A stretch of 8,013 nucleotides of DNA from SKGA01 sp051819745 (GCA_051819745.1 JBNJGO010000036.1:1-8013), one strand, 5' to 3'; shown: positions 1 to 6,087, counted from the first letter of the stretch. Numbers and translations: made by a program. The notes: generated by a model from the letters alone, not told the origin.

Positions 1-1
1 T

Positions 2-295
2 GGTTGTAAAGGTGTGACTATCTATCGTGATGGTTCTCGTGACGAGCAAGTCCTGTCCACAGATAAGGACACTGAGAAAAAGAACGCTACTGATAAAGGT
101 TCTAGTCAGGCGGTTCCTGATGACGCTGACACGTCTGTTTCTGACTCTTCAACGTCTGGATCTGAAGAAGTTGTTTATGGTGCTGAAGTCGGTAATACTT
201 GTCCTAATTGTAAAGAAGGTAAGATGGTTAAAGTTGGTGGTTGCACCGAATGCTCTGCAGGCTGTGGCTTTAAAGGCGGATGCGACATGAAGTAA
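2..295 (+). CDS. nrdJ: Class II (adenosylcobalamin-dependent) ribonucleotide reductase, C-terminal end, 5' partial
   Basis: Only the last 97 residues are in the window; the reading frame is open from base 2 to TAA at 293-295. The segment opens with a KGVTIYRDGSRDEQVL stretch, which is typical of the end of the class II reductase barrel (usually KG.TVYRDGSR..QVL). A Ser/Asp/Thr-rich linker of about 45 residues follows, then a cysteine-rich tail with cysteines at residues 67, 70, 81, 84, 88 and 94 of the visible part. In this family the tail resembles a zinc ribbon, and C-terminal cysteines re-reduce the active-site disulphide. The enzyme converts ribonucleotides to deoxyribonucleotides with a radical made from adenosylcobalamin, without oxygen. 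The convergent gene at 492-1052 encodes a cobalamin adenosyltransferase, which supports the B12-dependent assignment. The last codons, Cys-Asp-Met-Lys-stop, lie in the first copy of a 47-bp tandem repeat. The catalytic domain is outside the window. Confidence 0.87.
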   Translation, partial: GCKGVTIYRDGSRDEQVLSTDKDTEKKNATDKGSSQAVPDDADTSVSDSSTSGSEEVVYGAEVGNTCPNCKEGKMVKVGGCTECSAGCGFKGGCDMK

Positions 296-390
296 TGTTG
301 CATCTTGAGAATGTTAATGACCCTAGTTGCGACATGAAGTAATGTTGCATCTTGAGAATGTTAATGACCCTAGTTGCGACATGAAGTAAT
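281..390. repeat. 47-bp perfect tandem repeat (2 full copies + 16 bp) spanning the nrdJ stop codon
   Basis: Copies start at 281, 328 and 375 with a period of 47. Copies 1 and 2 are identical over all 47 bases; copy 3 keeps only its first 16 bases and then enters a T tract. Each copy begins with the codons for Cys-Asp-Met-Lys-stop. As 47 is not a multiple of three and the stop lies inside copy 1, the repeat does not lengthen the protein. Copies 1 and 2 can each form a hairpin: TGCGACAT pairs with ATGTTGCA (one G-U pair) around a 6-base loop, at 281-302 and 328-349. In copy 1 the stem extends to 11 pairs using 278-280 with 303-305. Perfect identity suggests a recent duplication. Confidence 0.95.
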
Positions 391-397
391 TTTTTTT
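390..397 (+). terminator. T8 tract after nrdJ and its 3' repeat
   Basis: An uninterrupted run of eight T follows the third, partial repeat copy, about 95 bases after the nrdJ stop. Archaeal RNA polymerase can terminate at such runs without a hairpin. Before the duplication this run may have stood directly behind the stop codon (inference). Confidence 0.6.
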
Positions 398-481
398 CCA
401 AGTATAGTCATACGGAACTAGTTTAGAATCGCAAAAAGATTTCTGTTTGGTAATGTTGTTATTATAGGGGTTTTACTTGTT

Positions 482-490
482 AAAAAATAA
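482..490 (-). terminator. Oligo-T terminator of the adenosyltransferase gene
   Basis: On the minus strand the sequence just after the stop codon (492-494) reads TTATTTTTTA, a T-rich run directly behind the gene, as expected for archaeal intrinsic termination. There is no hairpin. Confidence 0.5.
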
Positions 491-491
491 T

Positions 492-1052
492 CTATATTGT
501 TGTTTGCTGTTCTACTGTTTTTTCTTCTGCGGACTCCCGTTCTATTCCTCTCAGGTAATATTCTTCTTTTTGAGAGAGTAGCCAGAGATAGTCAGATATC
601 CTGTTGAGAAAGACTGGTGTTGTTGAATTGTGATGTCCTAATTTGAGAATGTATCTTTCGAGTCGTCTTGCTATTGTTCTTGCTTTTTCAAGGTGTGCTG
701 AACTTAAACTCTCTCCTGGCACAAACCAGTTGTCGATTCGGTTGTATTTCTCGAGCTCTCCTATTTCTTTCTCGATGACCTCTAAGTCTTTTGCTGTTAT
801 TGTTCGTTTTAGTTGTTGTGCATCTTGAGGTAGTGTTGCTATCTCTGCCCCGATGATAAAAAGTTGGTGTTGTAATGTGAGGAGTTCTTGTTTGAGGTTT
901 GGCGCGTTTACGCTCGCTCTTGCTATTCCAATACTCGCGTTTAGTTCATCAAGCGTTCCACACACTTCTAGTCTGAAATCAGTTTTATCTATTTTATGAC
1001 CGAAAAGGATGTTTGTTTTACCCTTGTCCCCTACTTTTGTTGTAATAGCCAT
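492..1052 (-). CDS. PduO-type cob(I)alamin adenosyltransferase
   Basis: This 186-residue protein transfers the 5'-deoxyadenosyl group of ATP to cob(I)alamin and so makes adenosylcobalamin. The N-terminal ATP-binding motif TTKVGDKGKTNILFG (residues 4-18) is followed by the family segment CGTLDELNASIG (31-42). The second half has VPGES (111-115), the basic/acidic helix ARTIARRLER (124-133) and FLNRISD (148-154), which hold the conserved Arg, Glu and Asn-Arg residues of the ATP/cobalamin site. Length and motif order match the family (also called MMAB or EutT/PduO-like). I chose ATG at 1050-1052 over an in-frame TTG at 1076: the family starts right before this motif, and a TATA box lies 28 bases upstream of the ATG, so the TTG would fall ahead of the transcript. 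The gene converges on nrdJ, whose product needs this cofactor, and is divergent from the NFACT gene. Confidence 0.9.
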   Translation of the reverse strand: MAITTKVGDKGKTNILFGHKIDKTDFRLEVCGTLDELNASIGIARASVNAPNLKQELLTLQHQLFIIGAEIATLPQDAQQLKRTITAKDLEVIEKEIGELEKYNRIDNWFVPGESLSSAHLEKARTIARRLERYILKLGHHNSTTPVFLNRISDYLWLLSQKEEYYLRGIERESAEEKTVEQQTTI

Positions 1053-1076
1053 CGCACAATCCCTTATTTCACGCAA

Positions 1077-1084
1077 TATATTTT
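1077..1084 (-). promoter_or_regulatory. TATA box (box A) of the adenosyltransferase gene
   Basis: The minus strand reads AAAATATA, centred about 28 bases before the ATG at 1052. This spacing predicts a leaderless transcript starting at or next to the start codon. A second candidate, TTTTTAAAC (plus-strand positions 1097-1105), lies further upstream and would give a leader of about 23 bases. Confidence 0.55.
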
Positions 1085-1138
1085 AACGCTCTTTTGTTTA
1101 AAAATCTTTTCCTCTCTTGACTTGTGAAAGTCATAACA

Positions 1139-1146
1139 TATAAAAA
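1139..1146 (+). promoter_or_regulatory. TATA box of the NFACT gene
   Basis: TATAAAAA is centred 27.5 bases before the ATG at 1170, the classic position for a leaderless archaeal mRNA. No Shine-Dalgarno sequence stands before this ATG, which agrees. Confidence 0.7.
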
Positions 1147-1169
1147 CCCTCTCCTACACACGTTATACT

Positions 1170-2291
1170 ATGGTATTTTCAGTCTCTTCAGTGGATGTTC
1201 ATTTTATTGTCAAAGAATTACAAGAATTACTTGGTGGTAAGCTTGATAAAGTTTTTCAACAAAGCAATTCTCCCGAGTTATTATTTTCATTTCACGTTTC
1301 CGGTGTTGGTAAGCGATTGCTTTATATTTCTCTTCCTTCTTTGCTTTGTTTGAGTTCTTTCAAGCCGTCATTTCCTCAACGACCACCTCATTTTGCTTTT
1401 ATTCTTCGAAAACGATTATCTAATGCTCGATTACAAGAAGTGTCTCAGGTTGGTTTTGATCGTATTATTGAATTAGTATTTTCCACCAAAGAGTCTTCTT
1501 TTAAATTATTCGTTGAATTGTTTTCCCCTGGTAATGTTATCCTCACTGATGTGAATAATACTATTCGAGAAGTGTTTTCTCCAAAAATTTGGAGTGAGGA
1601 TCGAAAACTTATTCCTAACCGGACATATCAATTTCCTGATCTAGTTTTTAATCCAACCACAATGTCTTTTGATGAGTTTACATCGTTGGTTGCTTGTAGC
1701 GATAAAGAAAATATTGTTAAAACATTGGCAATTGAGTGCAGTCTTGGTGGAGTGTATGCTGAAGAAGTTTTGTTTAGAGCCGGTATTGATAAGAATGCTC
1801 TTGCTTCCACTCTTAGCACTTCAGATATTGAAGTATTATATTCTACTTTTAAGAATTTATTTTCGGCTGAGATTCAGGCTAGTGTTGTTGATAACAGGCC
1901 GTTTCCTATCATCATGAAATCCTTATCTTCTGTTGACAAAAACAGCTTTCCTTCTTTTAACACTGCAATCGCTCATGTTGTACTTTCTCATCTTGAACAA
2001 GAAGATAAGATTGCTCAAGAGAAAAAAGTTAATCGGTTATCTTCGAAATATGAGAAGATTATTCAGTCGCAATCTCGAGCGTTAAAAGGTTTGCAACAGT
2101 CAGCCAAAGAGAATCAACGTAAAGGGGAATTAATTTATAGTCATTATACTCCAATCAAACAATTGCTTTCTCAACTTGACACTCTTCGAAAAACATCTTC
2201 TTGGGATGAGATTAAAGCACAGGTTAAAGGTGATTCTGTTATTAAGCGTATTGATGAGCATAAAGGTATTGTTTATCTCGATCTCGAATGA
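1170..2291 (+). CDS. NFACT family protein (Rqc2/NEMF/RqcH homologue) lacking the C-terminal NFACT-R domain
   Basis: The family works in ribosome-associated quality control: it binds the large subunit carrying a stalled peptidyl-tRNA and recruits tRNA for C-terminal tailing. The visible order is NFACT-N (about 1-180), a helix-hairpin-helix region with SLGGVYAEEVLFRAGID (191-207), and a Lys/Glu/Gln-rich coiled coil (about 277-340) ending in the usual W-EI segment (345-348) and a short beta stretch. Asp9 and the Asp97-Arg98 pair (in GFDRIIEL) are present; these correspond to residues needed for tailing in yeast Rqc2 and bacterial RqcH (family knowledge). The protein stops at residue 373, whereas full homologues run to roughly 550-1000 residues and carry NFACT-R after the coiled coil. 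Downstream DNA is galE on the other strand, so the missing domain is not hidden in another frame. It could be a split gene with NFACT-R elsewhere, or a true truncation. The last 19 bases overlap the end of galE. Confidence 0.85.
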   Translation: MVFSVSSVDVHFIVKELQELLGGKLDKVFQQSNSPELLFSFHVSGVGKRLLYISLPSLLCLSSFKPSFPQRPPHFAFILRKRLSNARLQEVSQVGFDRIIELVFSTKESSFKLFVELFSPGNVILTDVNNTIREVFSPKIWSEDRKLIPNRTYQFPDLVFNPTTMSFDEFTSLVACSDKENIVKTLAIECSLGGVYAEEVLFRAGIDKNALASTLSTSDIEVLYSTFKNLFSAEIQASVVDNRPFPIIMKSLSSVDKNSFPSFNTAIAHVVLSHLEQEDKIAQEKKVNRLSSKYEKIIQSQSRALKGLQQSAKENQRKGELIYSHYTPIKQLLSQLDTLRKTSSWDEIKAQVKGDSVIKRIDEHKGIVYLDLE

Positions 2292-3226
2292 TTAGCTTTG
2301 ATGGTAGCTTGCACTGTTTCTTCAATAGGTGTTGTTGGCGTCCAGTTAAGTGTGTTTTTTGCTTTATCGTTACTGGCTATGACTACTGCGGGATCTCCTT
2401 TTCGACGTGGTCCGATCGTGCGGGGTATGTGTTTTCCAGTCACGTTTTCAAATGCTTTTATGAGTTCTAAAACGCTATATCCCTTTCCTGTACCTAAGTT
2501 TATAATGTGTGATTCGTCTTGTTTGATTGCTTTAATATGTGCTTTGATAAGGTCATTAACATCAATATAATCTCTAACGCCGGTCCCATCTCTAGTATTG
2601 TAGTCATTACCAAAGATTGTCACTTCTTTTCTTTTTCCTTCAAGCACATCAGTTATTATTGGGAAGATGTTTTGAGCGTTTGGATCGACATATCCTGTTT
2701 TCGAATCTCCAGCGACATTAAAATATCGAAGTATAGTGTAGGTAATACTATGGATTTTACTATACCATTTGATATTTTCTTCAATGAGATGTTTTGTAGC
2801 CCCGTAATAGTTTAACGGTTTAATAGGTGTTTGTTCATCTATTGGTGTATTATCTTGTTCTTGATAGACTGCCGCTGTTGATGAGAATATGATATGTCTG
2901 GTCCCGTGCTTGATCATTGCATTGAGTAGGTGAAGTGATCCAATGATATTATCAGAATATTTTACGGCGTTTTCCATTGATTCTCCCACTGCTTTATAAC
3001 TTGCAAAGTGTATGACTGTTGAAATAGTGTGTGTATCGAAAACGTGTTCGAGAGCTTTATCATCTGTTAAATCCATTTCGTAAAAAACAGCTTCTTGTGG
3101 TATGCACTCTCGTTTTCCTTTACTGAGGTTATCGATGATAACAACATCATATCCTTCTTTGATGAGTTGTTGTGCTGTTCCGCTTCCGATATATCCTGCT
3201 CCGCCTGTTACAAGTATTGTAGTCAT
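2273..3226 (-). CDS. galE: UDP-glucose 4-epimerase, GalE-type extended SDR
   Basis: The 317-residue product interconverts UDP-glucose and UDP-galactose (or the N-acetyl forms) using bound NAD. It has the Rossmann motif GGAGYIG (8-14), DNLSKGKR (32-39), VIHFASYKAVGES (71-83, close to the GalE signature), the catalytic Ser-Ser-Thr at 115-117 and Tyr141-xxx-Lys145 in YYGATK. YFNVAG (168-173) and the classic FGNDYNTRDGTGVRDYI stretch (205-221) are also present. Length is slightly under the usual 330-340 and both ends look complete. ATG at 3226 is supported by a TATA box 27.5 bases upstream, giving a leaderless mRNA. The 3' end overlaps the convergent NFACT gene by 19 bases. Likely role: nucleotide-sugar supply for cell-surface glycans, together with the second epimerase at 6259-7221. 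Exact substrate preference cannot be read from the sequence. Confidence 0.92.
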   Translation of the reverse strand: MTTILVTGGAGYIGSGTAQQLIKEGYDVVIIDNLSKGKRECIPQEAVFYEMDLTDDKALEHVFDTHTISTVIHFASYKAVGESMENAVKYSDNIIGSLHLLNAMIKHGTRHIIFSSTAAVYQEQDNTPIDEQTPIKPLNYYGATKHLIEENIKWYSKIHSITYTILRYFNVAGDSKTGYVDPNAQNIFPIITDVLEGKRKEVTIFGNDYNTRDGTGVRDYIDVNDLIKAHIKAIKQDESHIINLGTGKGYSVLELIKAFENVTGKHIPRTIGPRRKGDPAVVIASNDKAKNTLNWTPTTPIEETVQATIKANHSRSR

Positions 3227-3249
3227 ACTTATTATTTGAACAACCTTCG

Positions 3250-3257
3250 TTTTTAAA
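3250..3257 (-). promoter_or_regulatory. TATA box of galE
   Basis: TTTAAAAA on the minus strand is centred 27.5 bases before the galE ATG (3226), so the transcript should be leaderless. It lies in the 93-base divergent region shared with the RNA methyltransferase gene; the two TATA boxes are about 40 bases apart. Confidence 0.65.
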
Positions 3258-3288
3258 TATTGTGTTGGTTGTGTTTTTTTCCAGTATA

Positions 3289-3296
3289 TTTTTATA
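3289..3296 (+). promoter_or_regulatory. TATA box of the RNA m5C methyltransferase gene
   Basis: TTTTTATA is centred 27.5 bases before the ATG at 3320. A GGTGGTG stretch at 3309-3315 could act as a Shine-Dalgarno site only if transcription starts earlier than this box predicts. Confidence 0.6.
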
Positions 3297-3319
3297 GGTG
3301 GAGTGTGTGGTGGTGTTAT

Positions 3320-4216
3320 ATGTCCTATTTATTTGACCGATACAGTTCCTTATCAAAGGATAAGTTGTCCGAAGAATCGTTTTCCAAGCCTCGTTCTTGT
3401 TTGAGAGTTAATACTCTTAAGACTACAGATAAAGAGCTTGTTTCTTCACTTCAGCGCAAAGGGGTTGTTCTCGAGAAAGCAGAGGGTGTTTCTTCGGCGT
3501 GGTTTTTTAAAGCGCCTTTTTCTTTAGCTTCGACGATTGAGTTTCTTTCGGGGTTATTTTACATCCAAGGTTTTGCAAGTATGCTTCCTGCGGTCGTGCT
3601 TTTAGATGATACCTATGAGAATGTTCCTGTGCTTGATATGTGTTCAGCACCTGGTTCGAAAGCGACCCAGCTCGCTCAGTTGACTTCTGATAATGTCCCT
3701 ATTGTTGCTTGTGATCTTGACGGTGCTCGGTTGAGAGCTCTTCATTCAAGCATTAATCGTTTAGGATTATCTTCTATTGTCACGTTTCGAAAAGACGCTC
3801 GTTTTGTCAGTGATTTAGGGATGTCTTTTGATAGGGTTTTGCTTGATGCTCCTTGTTCTGGTAATGTGTGTTCTGAGGAATACGTTTTGGATAGTCGTTC
3901 TCCTCTTGATTTCAAGGATCGTTCTCGACTTCAGAAATCTCTTCTTCATTCTGCTTATGATGTGTTGAAATTAGGTGGTGTGTTGGTGTATTCAACGTGT
4001 TCTCTTGAGCCTGAAGAGGACGAGTTGGTTGTTGATTGGTTTTTACAAGAGTATGATGACATGTCTCTTGTTGATACTGGATTATCAATCGGAGATCCTG
4101 GTTTGACGACTGTTTTTGATCAAGAGCTTGATTCTCAACTTTCTAAAACGCGTCGTTTCTGGCCTCATAAGACAGGCACAGAAGGATTTTTCATCGCTAA
4201 ATTTGTCAAGAAATAA
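3320..4216 (+). CDS. NOL1/NOP2/Sun-family RNA (cytosine-5) methyltransferase
   Basis: This 298-residue enzyme uses S-adenosylmethionine to methylate C5 of cytosine in tRNA or rRNA. It has the N-terminal LRVNTLK (28-34), a YIQGFASMLPA segment (81-91), SAM-binding motif I DMCSAPGSKATQ (106-117), acidic CDLD (131-134), motif IV DAPCSG (176-181, Cys179) and motif VI YSTCS (224-228, with Cys227 expected as the nucleophile). It ends in the usual GTEGFFIAKF (286-295). Length and the lack of an added PUA domain resemble archaeal aTrm4-like tRNA methyltransferases, but the RNA target cannot be fixed from sequence. I chose ATG at 3320 instead of an in-frame TTG at 3260: the 20 extra residues are Trp/Cys/Phe-rich and unlike the family, and the TATA box at 3289-3296 lies inside that extension. 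Confidence 0.9.
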   Translation: MSYLFDRYSSLSKDKLSEESFSKPRSCLRVNTLKTTDKELVSSLQRKGVVLEKAEGVSSAWFFKAPFSLASTIEFLSGLFYIQGFASMLPAVVLLDDTYENVPVLDMCSAPGSKATQLAQLTSDNVPIVACDLDGARLRALHSSINRLGLSSIVTFRKDARFVSDLGMSFDRVLLDAPCSGNVCSEEYVLDSRSPLDFKDRSRLQKSLLHSAYDVLKLGGVLVYSTCSLEPEEDELVVDWFLQEYDDMSLVDTGLSIGDPGLTTVFDQELDSQLSKTRRFWPHKTGTEGFFIAKFVKK

Positions 4217-4225
4217 TGTGTTCTT

Positions 4226-4245
4226 TCGAAATATTTTCGATTTTT
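4226..4245 (+). terminator. Hairpin plus T5 after the RNA methyltransferase gene
   Basis: TCGAAA (4226-4231) pairs with TTTCGA (4235-4240) around a 3-base loop, followed by five T. It starts 9 bases after the stop codon, a good place for a terminator. Confidence 0.5.
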
Positions 4246-4293
4246 CAAGCGCAATCTCTTTTAACAACGTAGTTTCTTATCTTATGATACGAG

Positions 4294-4315
4294 CTGGCAG
4301 TTTTATGCGTGCCAG
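4294..4315. promoter_or_regulatory. Inverted repeat around a TATA-like core upstream of the 71-residue gene
   Basis: CTGGCA (4294-4299) and TGCCAG (4310-4315) form perfect arms around a 10-base centre containing TTTTAT (4301-4306). If TTTTAT is the TATA box, transcription would start near 4329, just ahead of the Shine-Dalgarno site, and the arms would flank it like an operator. A simple RNA hairpin is the alternative. The 4216-4341 gap holds no other clear signal apart from the terminator hairpin. Confidence 0.35.
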
Positions 4316-4329
4316 AAAGTATATATTTT

Positions 4330-4336
4330 GAGGTGA
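4330..4336 (+). promoter_or_regulatory. Shine-Dalgarno site of the 71-residue gene
   Basis: GAGGTGA sits four bases before ATG 4341 and closely matches the anti-SD of archaeal 16S rRNA. It is the best evidence that this short frame is translated. Confidence 0.75.
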
Positions 4337-4340
4337 AACA

Positions 4341-4556
4341 ATGAGTTTAACAAGTAAGAAAGAAGAACGTTTGAAGAAAATGCCGAATATAGAATCGGTG
4401 TTTTTTAGAAGTAAAGATGGAAAATATCTCATTCATCGAACTGTTATTACGACCGTTCGTCCAGTTGAGTATTTCCAGAAAGTTCTTGAAAATGAACAGC
4501 AAGATACTCTCGATCCAATTAGTGGTGAAGAGTTAGCGAAAGCACAGGCAGACTGA
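4341..4556 (+). CDS. Small protein of unknown function (71 aa)
   Basis: I do not recognise this protein. It has a Lys/Glu-rich first 14 residues, a central part suggesting beta strands (VFFRSKDGKYLIHRTVITTV, 20-39) and an acidic, helical-looking end. There is no cysteine, signal peptide or membrane segment, so it is probably a soluble cytoplasmic protein. Evidence that it is real: a strong SD site (GAGGTGA) four bases before the ATG, a T-rich terminator directly behind the stop, and T-rich codon use like the neighbouring plus-strand genes. A second Met at residue 14 could be an alternative start, but the SD position favours the first. It stands alone between the methyltransferase and the convergent DUF218 gene, so context gives no clear role. 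Confidence 0.75.
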   Translation: MSLTSKKEERLKKMPNIESVFFRSKDGKYLIHRTVITTVRPVEYFQKVLENEQQDTLDPISGEELAKAQAD

Positions 4557-4564
4557 TACTCTGC

Positions 4565-4583
4565 TTTTTTTCTTTTTTTTTTT
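4565..4583 (+). terminator. Long oligo-T terminator after the 71-residue gene
   Basis: T7-C-T11 begins 9 bases after the stop codon, a strong archaeal terminator signal. It also touches the stop codon of the convergent DUF218 gene (4582-4584). On the opposite strand it is an A run, so it gives that gene no terminator. Confidence 0.7.
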
Positions 4584-5238
4584 AATATAATGGATTTTTT
4601 TTGTCCTTGAGTGCTTCGTTGAGATCATCTGTTAATTGTTGGTGATGTTTGTCTTTGTATCCGGTAAATGATGGATTGTATTCGTTCATGTATGTTCGTA
4701 TGCTCTCGAGATTTCCTGGTGTTATGTTATATATCATTTTGAGCTTGTGGTTGTAGAAATCGTTGACGATTCGCTCGCTTATTTTTCTGCTTTGCAATTG
4801 CTTCTCATCAACAGCTCCATTTTCACTTTCGATAAACGATAAAGTATATGTTGTCTTGTCAAACACAAGGCCAAATACTATTTTTGCTTTTGTTATGTGA
4901 AATTCTGATGTTAGCACTGTGATGTTTTTAATATCTAGAGGGTCTATGATAGTTGTCCTGCAGAAATACGCGTTTGAAAACGTGTCTCGGGATTGTTGTT
5001 CAAGATATATTTTGTTTGGGTTAACGCCTCGCTTCACTAAGAATTGTTTTCCGATTTTTGCTTCTGATGTGTCTCTGAATTCATTGAGTTTTCGGTATGA
5101 TTTGTCCGTTGAACAGATGATGATATCGTAGTTTTTATGTATGTCGAGTGCTTTTTCGTATCGTTTTCTTGAGTGTTCGTTGAGCTTTCGCTCTGCTGTT
5201 ATTCCTCCTCCAAGCACGATTAATGCTGTTTGTCCCAT
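4582..5238 (-). CDS. DUF218/YdcF-like protein
   Basis: The 218-residue protein carries the DUF218 pattern: an N-terminal strand with IVLGGG (7-12), Thr-Ser-Glu-Ala at 57-60, then FLVKRGVNPNKIYLE (66-80) with RDTFSNA (84-90), and VLTSEFHITKAKIVF (108-122), where a His follows the conserved Ser-x-Phe. This matches the Rossmann-like DUF218 fold of YdcF and SanA; members bind or act on nucleotide-type or envelope-linked substrates, but the reaction is not settled. The last 70 residues are Lys/Asn-rich and do not match anything I know. There is no signal peptide or membrane helix, so it is predicted to be cytoplasmic. ATG at 5238 lies 29.5 bases from a TATA-like box. The upstream gene on the same strand is the lipoprotein at 5344-6075, but a terminator-like region separates them, so co-transcription is doubtful. 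Confidence 0.8.
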   Translation of the reverse strand: MGQTALIVLGGGITAERKLNEHSRKRYEKALDIHKNYDIIICSTDKSYRKLNEFRDTSEAKIGKQFLVKRGVNPNKIYLEQQSRDTFSNAYFCRTTIIDPLDIKNITVLTSEFHITKAKIVFGLVFDKTTYTLSFIESENGAVDEKQLQSRKISERIVNDFYNHKLKMIYNITPGNLESIRTYMNEYNPSFTGYKDKHHQQLTDDLNEALKDKKNPLY

Positions 5239-5263
5239 GTTGTACTTGTAGAATCATCTCTTT

Positions 5264-5271
5264 CTTTTTAA
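5264..5271 (-). promoter_or_regulatory. TATA box of the DUF218 gene
   Basis: TTAAAAAG on the minus strand is centred about 29.5 bases before ATG 5238, predicting a leaderless or almost leaderless transcript. Supported only by position and composition in an AT-rich gap. Confidence 0.45.
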
Positions 5272-5287
5272 TGTTTTTTGTGCTTGT

Positions 5288-5335
5288 TTTTAGAAGTTTT
5301 TTTTTCTAAAATAAAAAAATAAAATAAAAAAGCGC
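5288..5335 (-). terminator. Terminator region of the lipoprotein gene
   Basis: Read on the minus strand, starting 8 bases after the stop, this is an almost pure T stretch (T6ATTTTAT7ATTTT) and then an inverted repeat TTTTAGAA/TTCTAAAA (arms at 5288-5295 and 5304-5311, 8-base loop). An 8-base palindrome AAGCGCTT (5330-5337) stands at its head. The combination should end lipoprotein transcription before the DUF218 promoter. Confidence 0.6.
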
Positions 5336-5343
5336 TTGTCTAC

Positions 5344-6075
5344 TTATATTAAACCCGAGACATCCATATTCGGTTCGCATGGTTCTAATACATCTTCATT
5401 CACGGAATCTCCAATCGATTGTGCTTTCGCTTCTGAAATGAGATCGCCAGTGTCCCTATCTATTGTTTTTATTAAAGCAGGAATTCCTTTTTCAGTTAGG
5501 CAAAATGTTGTTTTTTGATTGGAAATACTTGTCTTGTAAATGAATTCATAGCAATTAGTGGTCTTTCCAGCCATAGTCTTTGTACCAGTTGAGGATATTT
5601 CTTGATATTTATCTTCTGTTTTTATGCTCCCCTCGACGGTTACTTGCTTGTAGATGCTCTCTGGATCAAAGCCGAAATTTTTCGCGTTATCAAGTTCTAG
5701 ACATTGACCGTTACTTTCTATCACTGCAACATCAGTCATCCATAGTGAGAACGTTTCGCCTGAAGTGACATCAACACGGGTTTTATCCTCTTTTGCATAA
5801 ATATTTACTGTTTCTTCCTTTCCACTAGAATGAGTGAGTTGATATTCTACTTCGTACTCCTGATTATTGTCTAGTTCTCTTTTAAAATTGTTGTATGTTT
5901 CTGCCGTTGTATTTGCTTCTGTTTGTTGTGTGTTTGTAACTTCTTGTGTTGTCGTATCGTCTTGCTCATCAGACGTCTCGTCAACAGGAAGTGTATTCTG
6001 TTCTATATTGCTATCACATGCTGTTATGGAAACAGCAAGAACTATAACTATCATAACTAACCATATGTGTTTCAT
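5344..6075 (-). CDS. Secreted lipoprotein of unknown function
   Basis: The 243-residue product has an N-terminal Met-Lys-His, a hydrophobic stretch (residues 4-16) and a lipobox ITAC with the lipidation Cys at 20, so it should be anchored outside the membrane. A low-complexity linker rich in Thr, Gln, Asp and Glu (about 21-60) leads to a domain whose alternating polar and hydrophobic residues suggest a beta-sheet fold. That could be of the LolA/LppX type that binds hydrophobic ligands, but this is a guess from texture. Four Cys in the mature domain (in GQCLEL, TNCYEF, TTFCLT and EPCEPN) could form disulphides. I chose ATG at 6073-6075 because GGAGGT lies six bases upstream and because it gives a proper signal peptide; an in-frame upstream start at 6105 would add ten residues. 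The gene is divergent from the sugar epimerase at 6259-7221. Confidence 0.8.
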   Translation of the reverse strand: MKHIWLVMIVIVLAVSITACDSNIEQNTLPVDETSDEQDDTTTQEVTNTQQTEANTTAETYNNFKRELDNNQEYEVEYQLTHSSGKEETVNIYAKEDKTRVDVTSGETFSLWMTDVAVIESNGQCLELDNAKNFGFDPESIYKQVTVEGSIKTEDKYQEISSTGTKTMAGKTTNCYEFIYKTSISNQKTTFCLTEKGIPALIKTIDRDTGDLISEAKAQSIGDSVNEDVLEPCEPNMDVSGLI

Positions 6076-6081
6076 AATAAA

Positions 6082-6087
6082 ACCTCC
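6082..6087 (-). promoter_or_regulatory. Shine-Dalgarno site fixing the lipoprotein start
   Basis: The minus strand reads GGAGGT six bases before ATG 6075. This places the start ten codons inside the longest open frame. Confidence 0.8.

Noticed and set aside
281..390. The 47-bp repeats as a small CRISPR array
   Set aside because: The whole unit repeats without any variable spacer, and the first copy is coding sequence of the reductase. It is a plain tandem duplication.
296..491. Possible RNA gene between nrdJ and the adenosyltransferase gene
   Set aside because: Apart from the repeat hairpins and T tracts I see no tRNA arms or other conserved RNA structure.
819..829. TGCATCTTGAG, also found in the 47-bp repeat (299-309)
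   Set aside because: Inside the adenosyltransferase gene it simply encodes ordinary residues, and an 11-base match in one window can be chance.
1053..1076. In-frame TTG start at 1076 for the adenosyltransferase
   Set aside because: It would lie upstream of or at the predicted leaderless transcript start and adds eight residues outside the family pattern; ATG 1052 is preferred.
3260..3319. In-frame TTG start at 3260 for the RNA methyltransferase
   Set aside because: The extension contains the TATA box and gives a Trp/Cys/Phe-rich stretch unlike the family; ATG 3320 is preferred.
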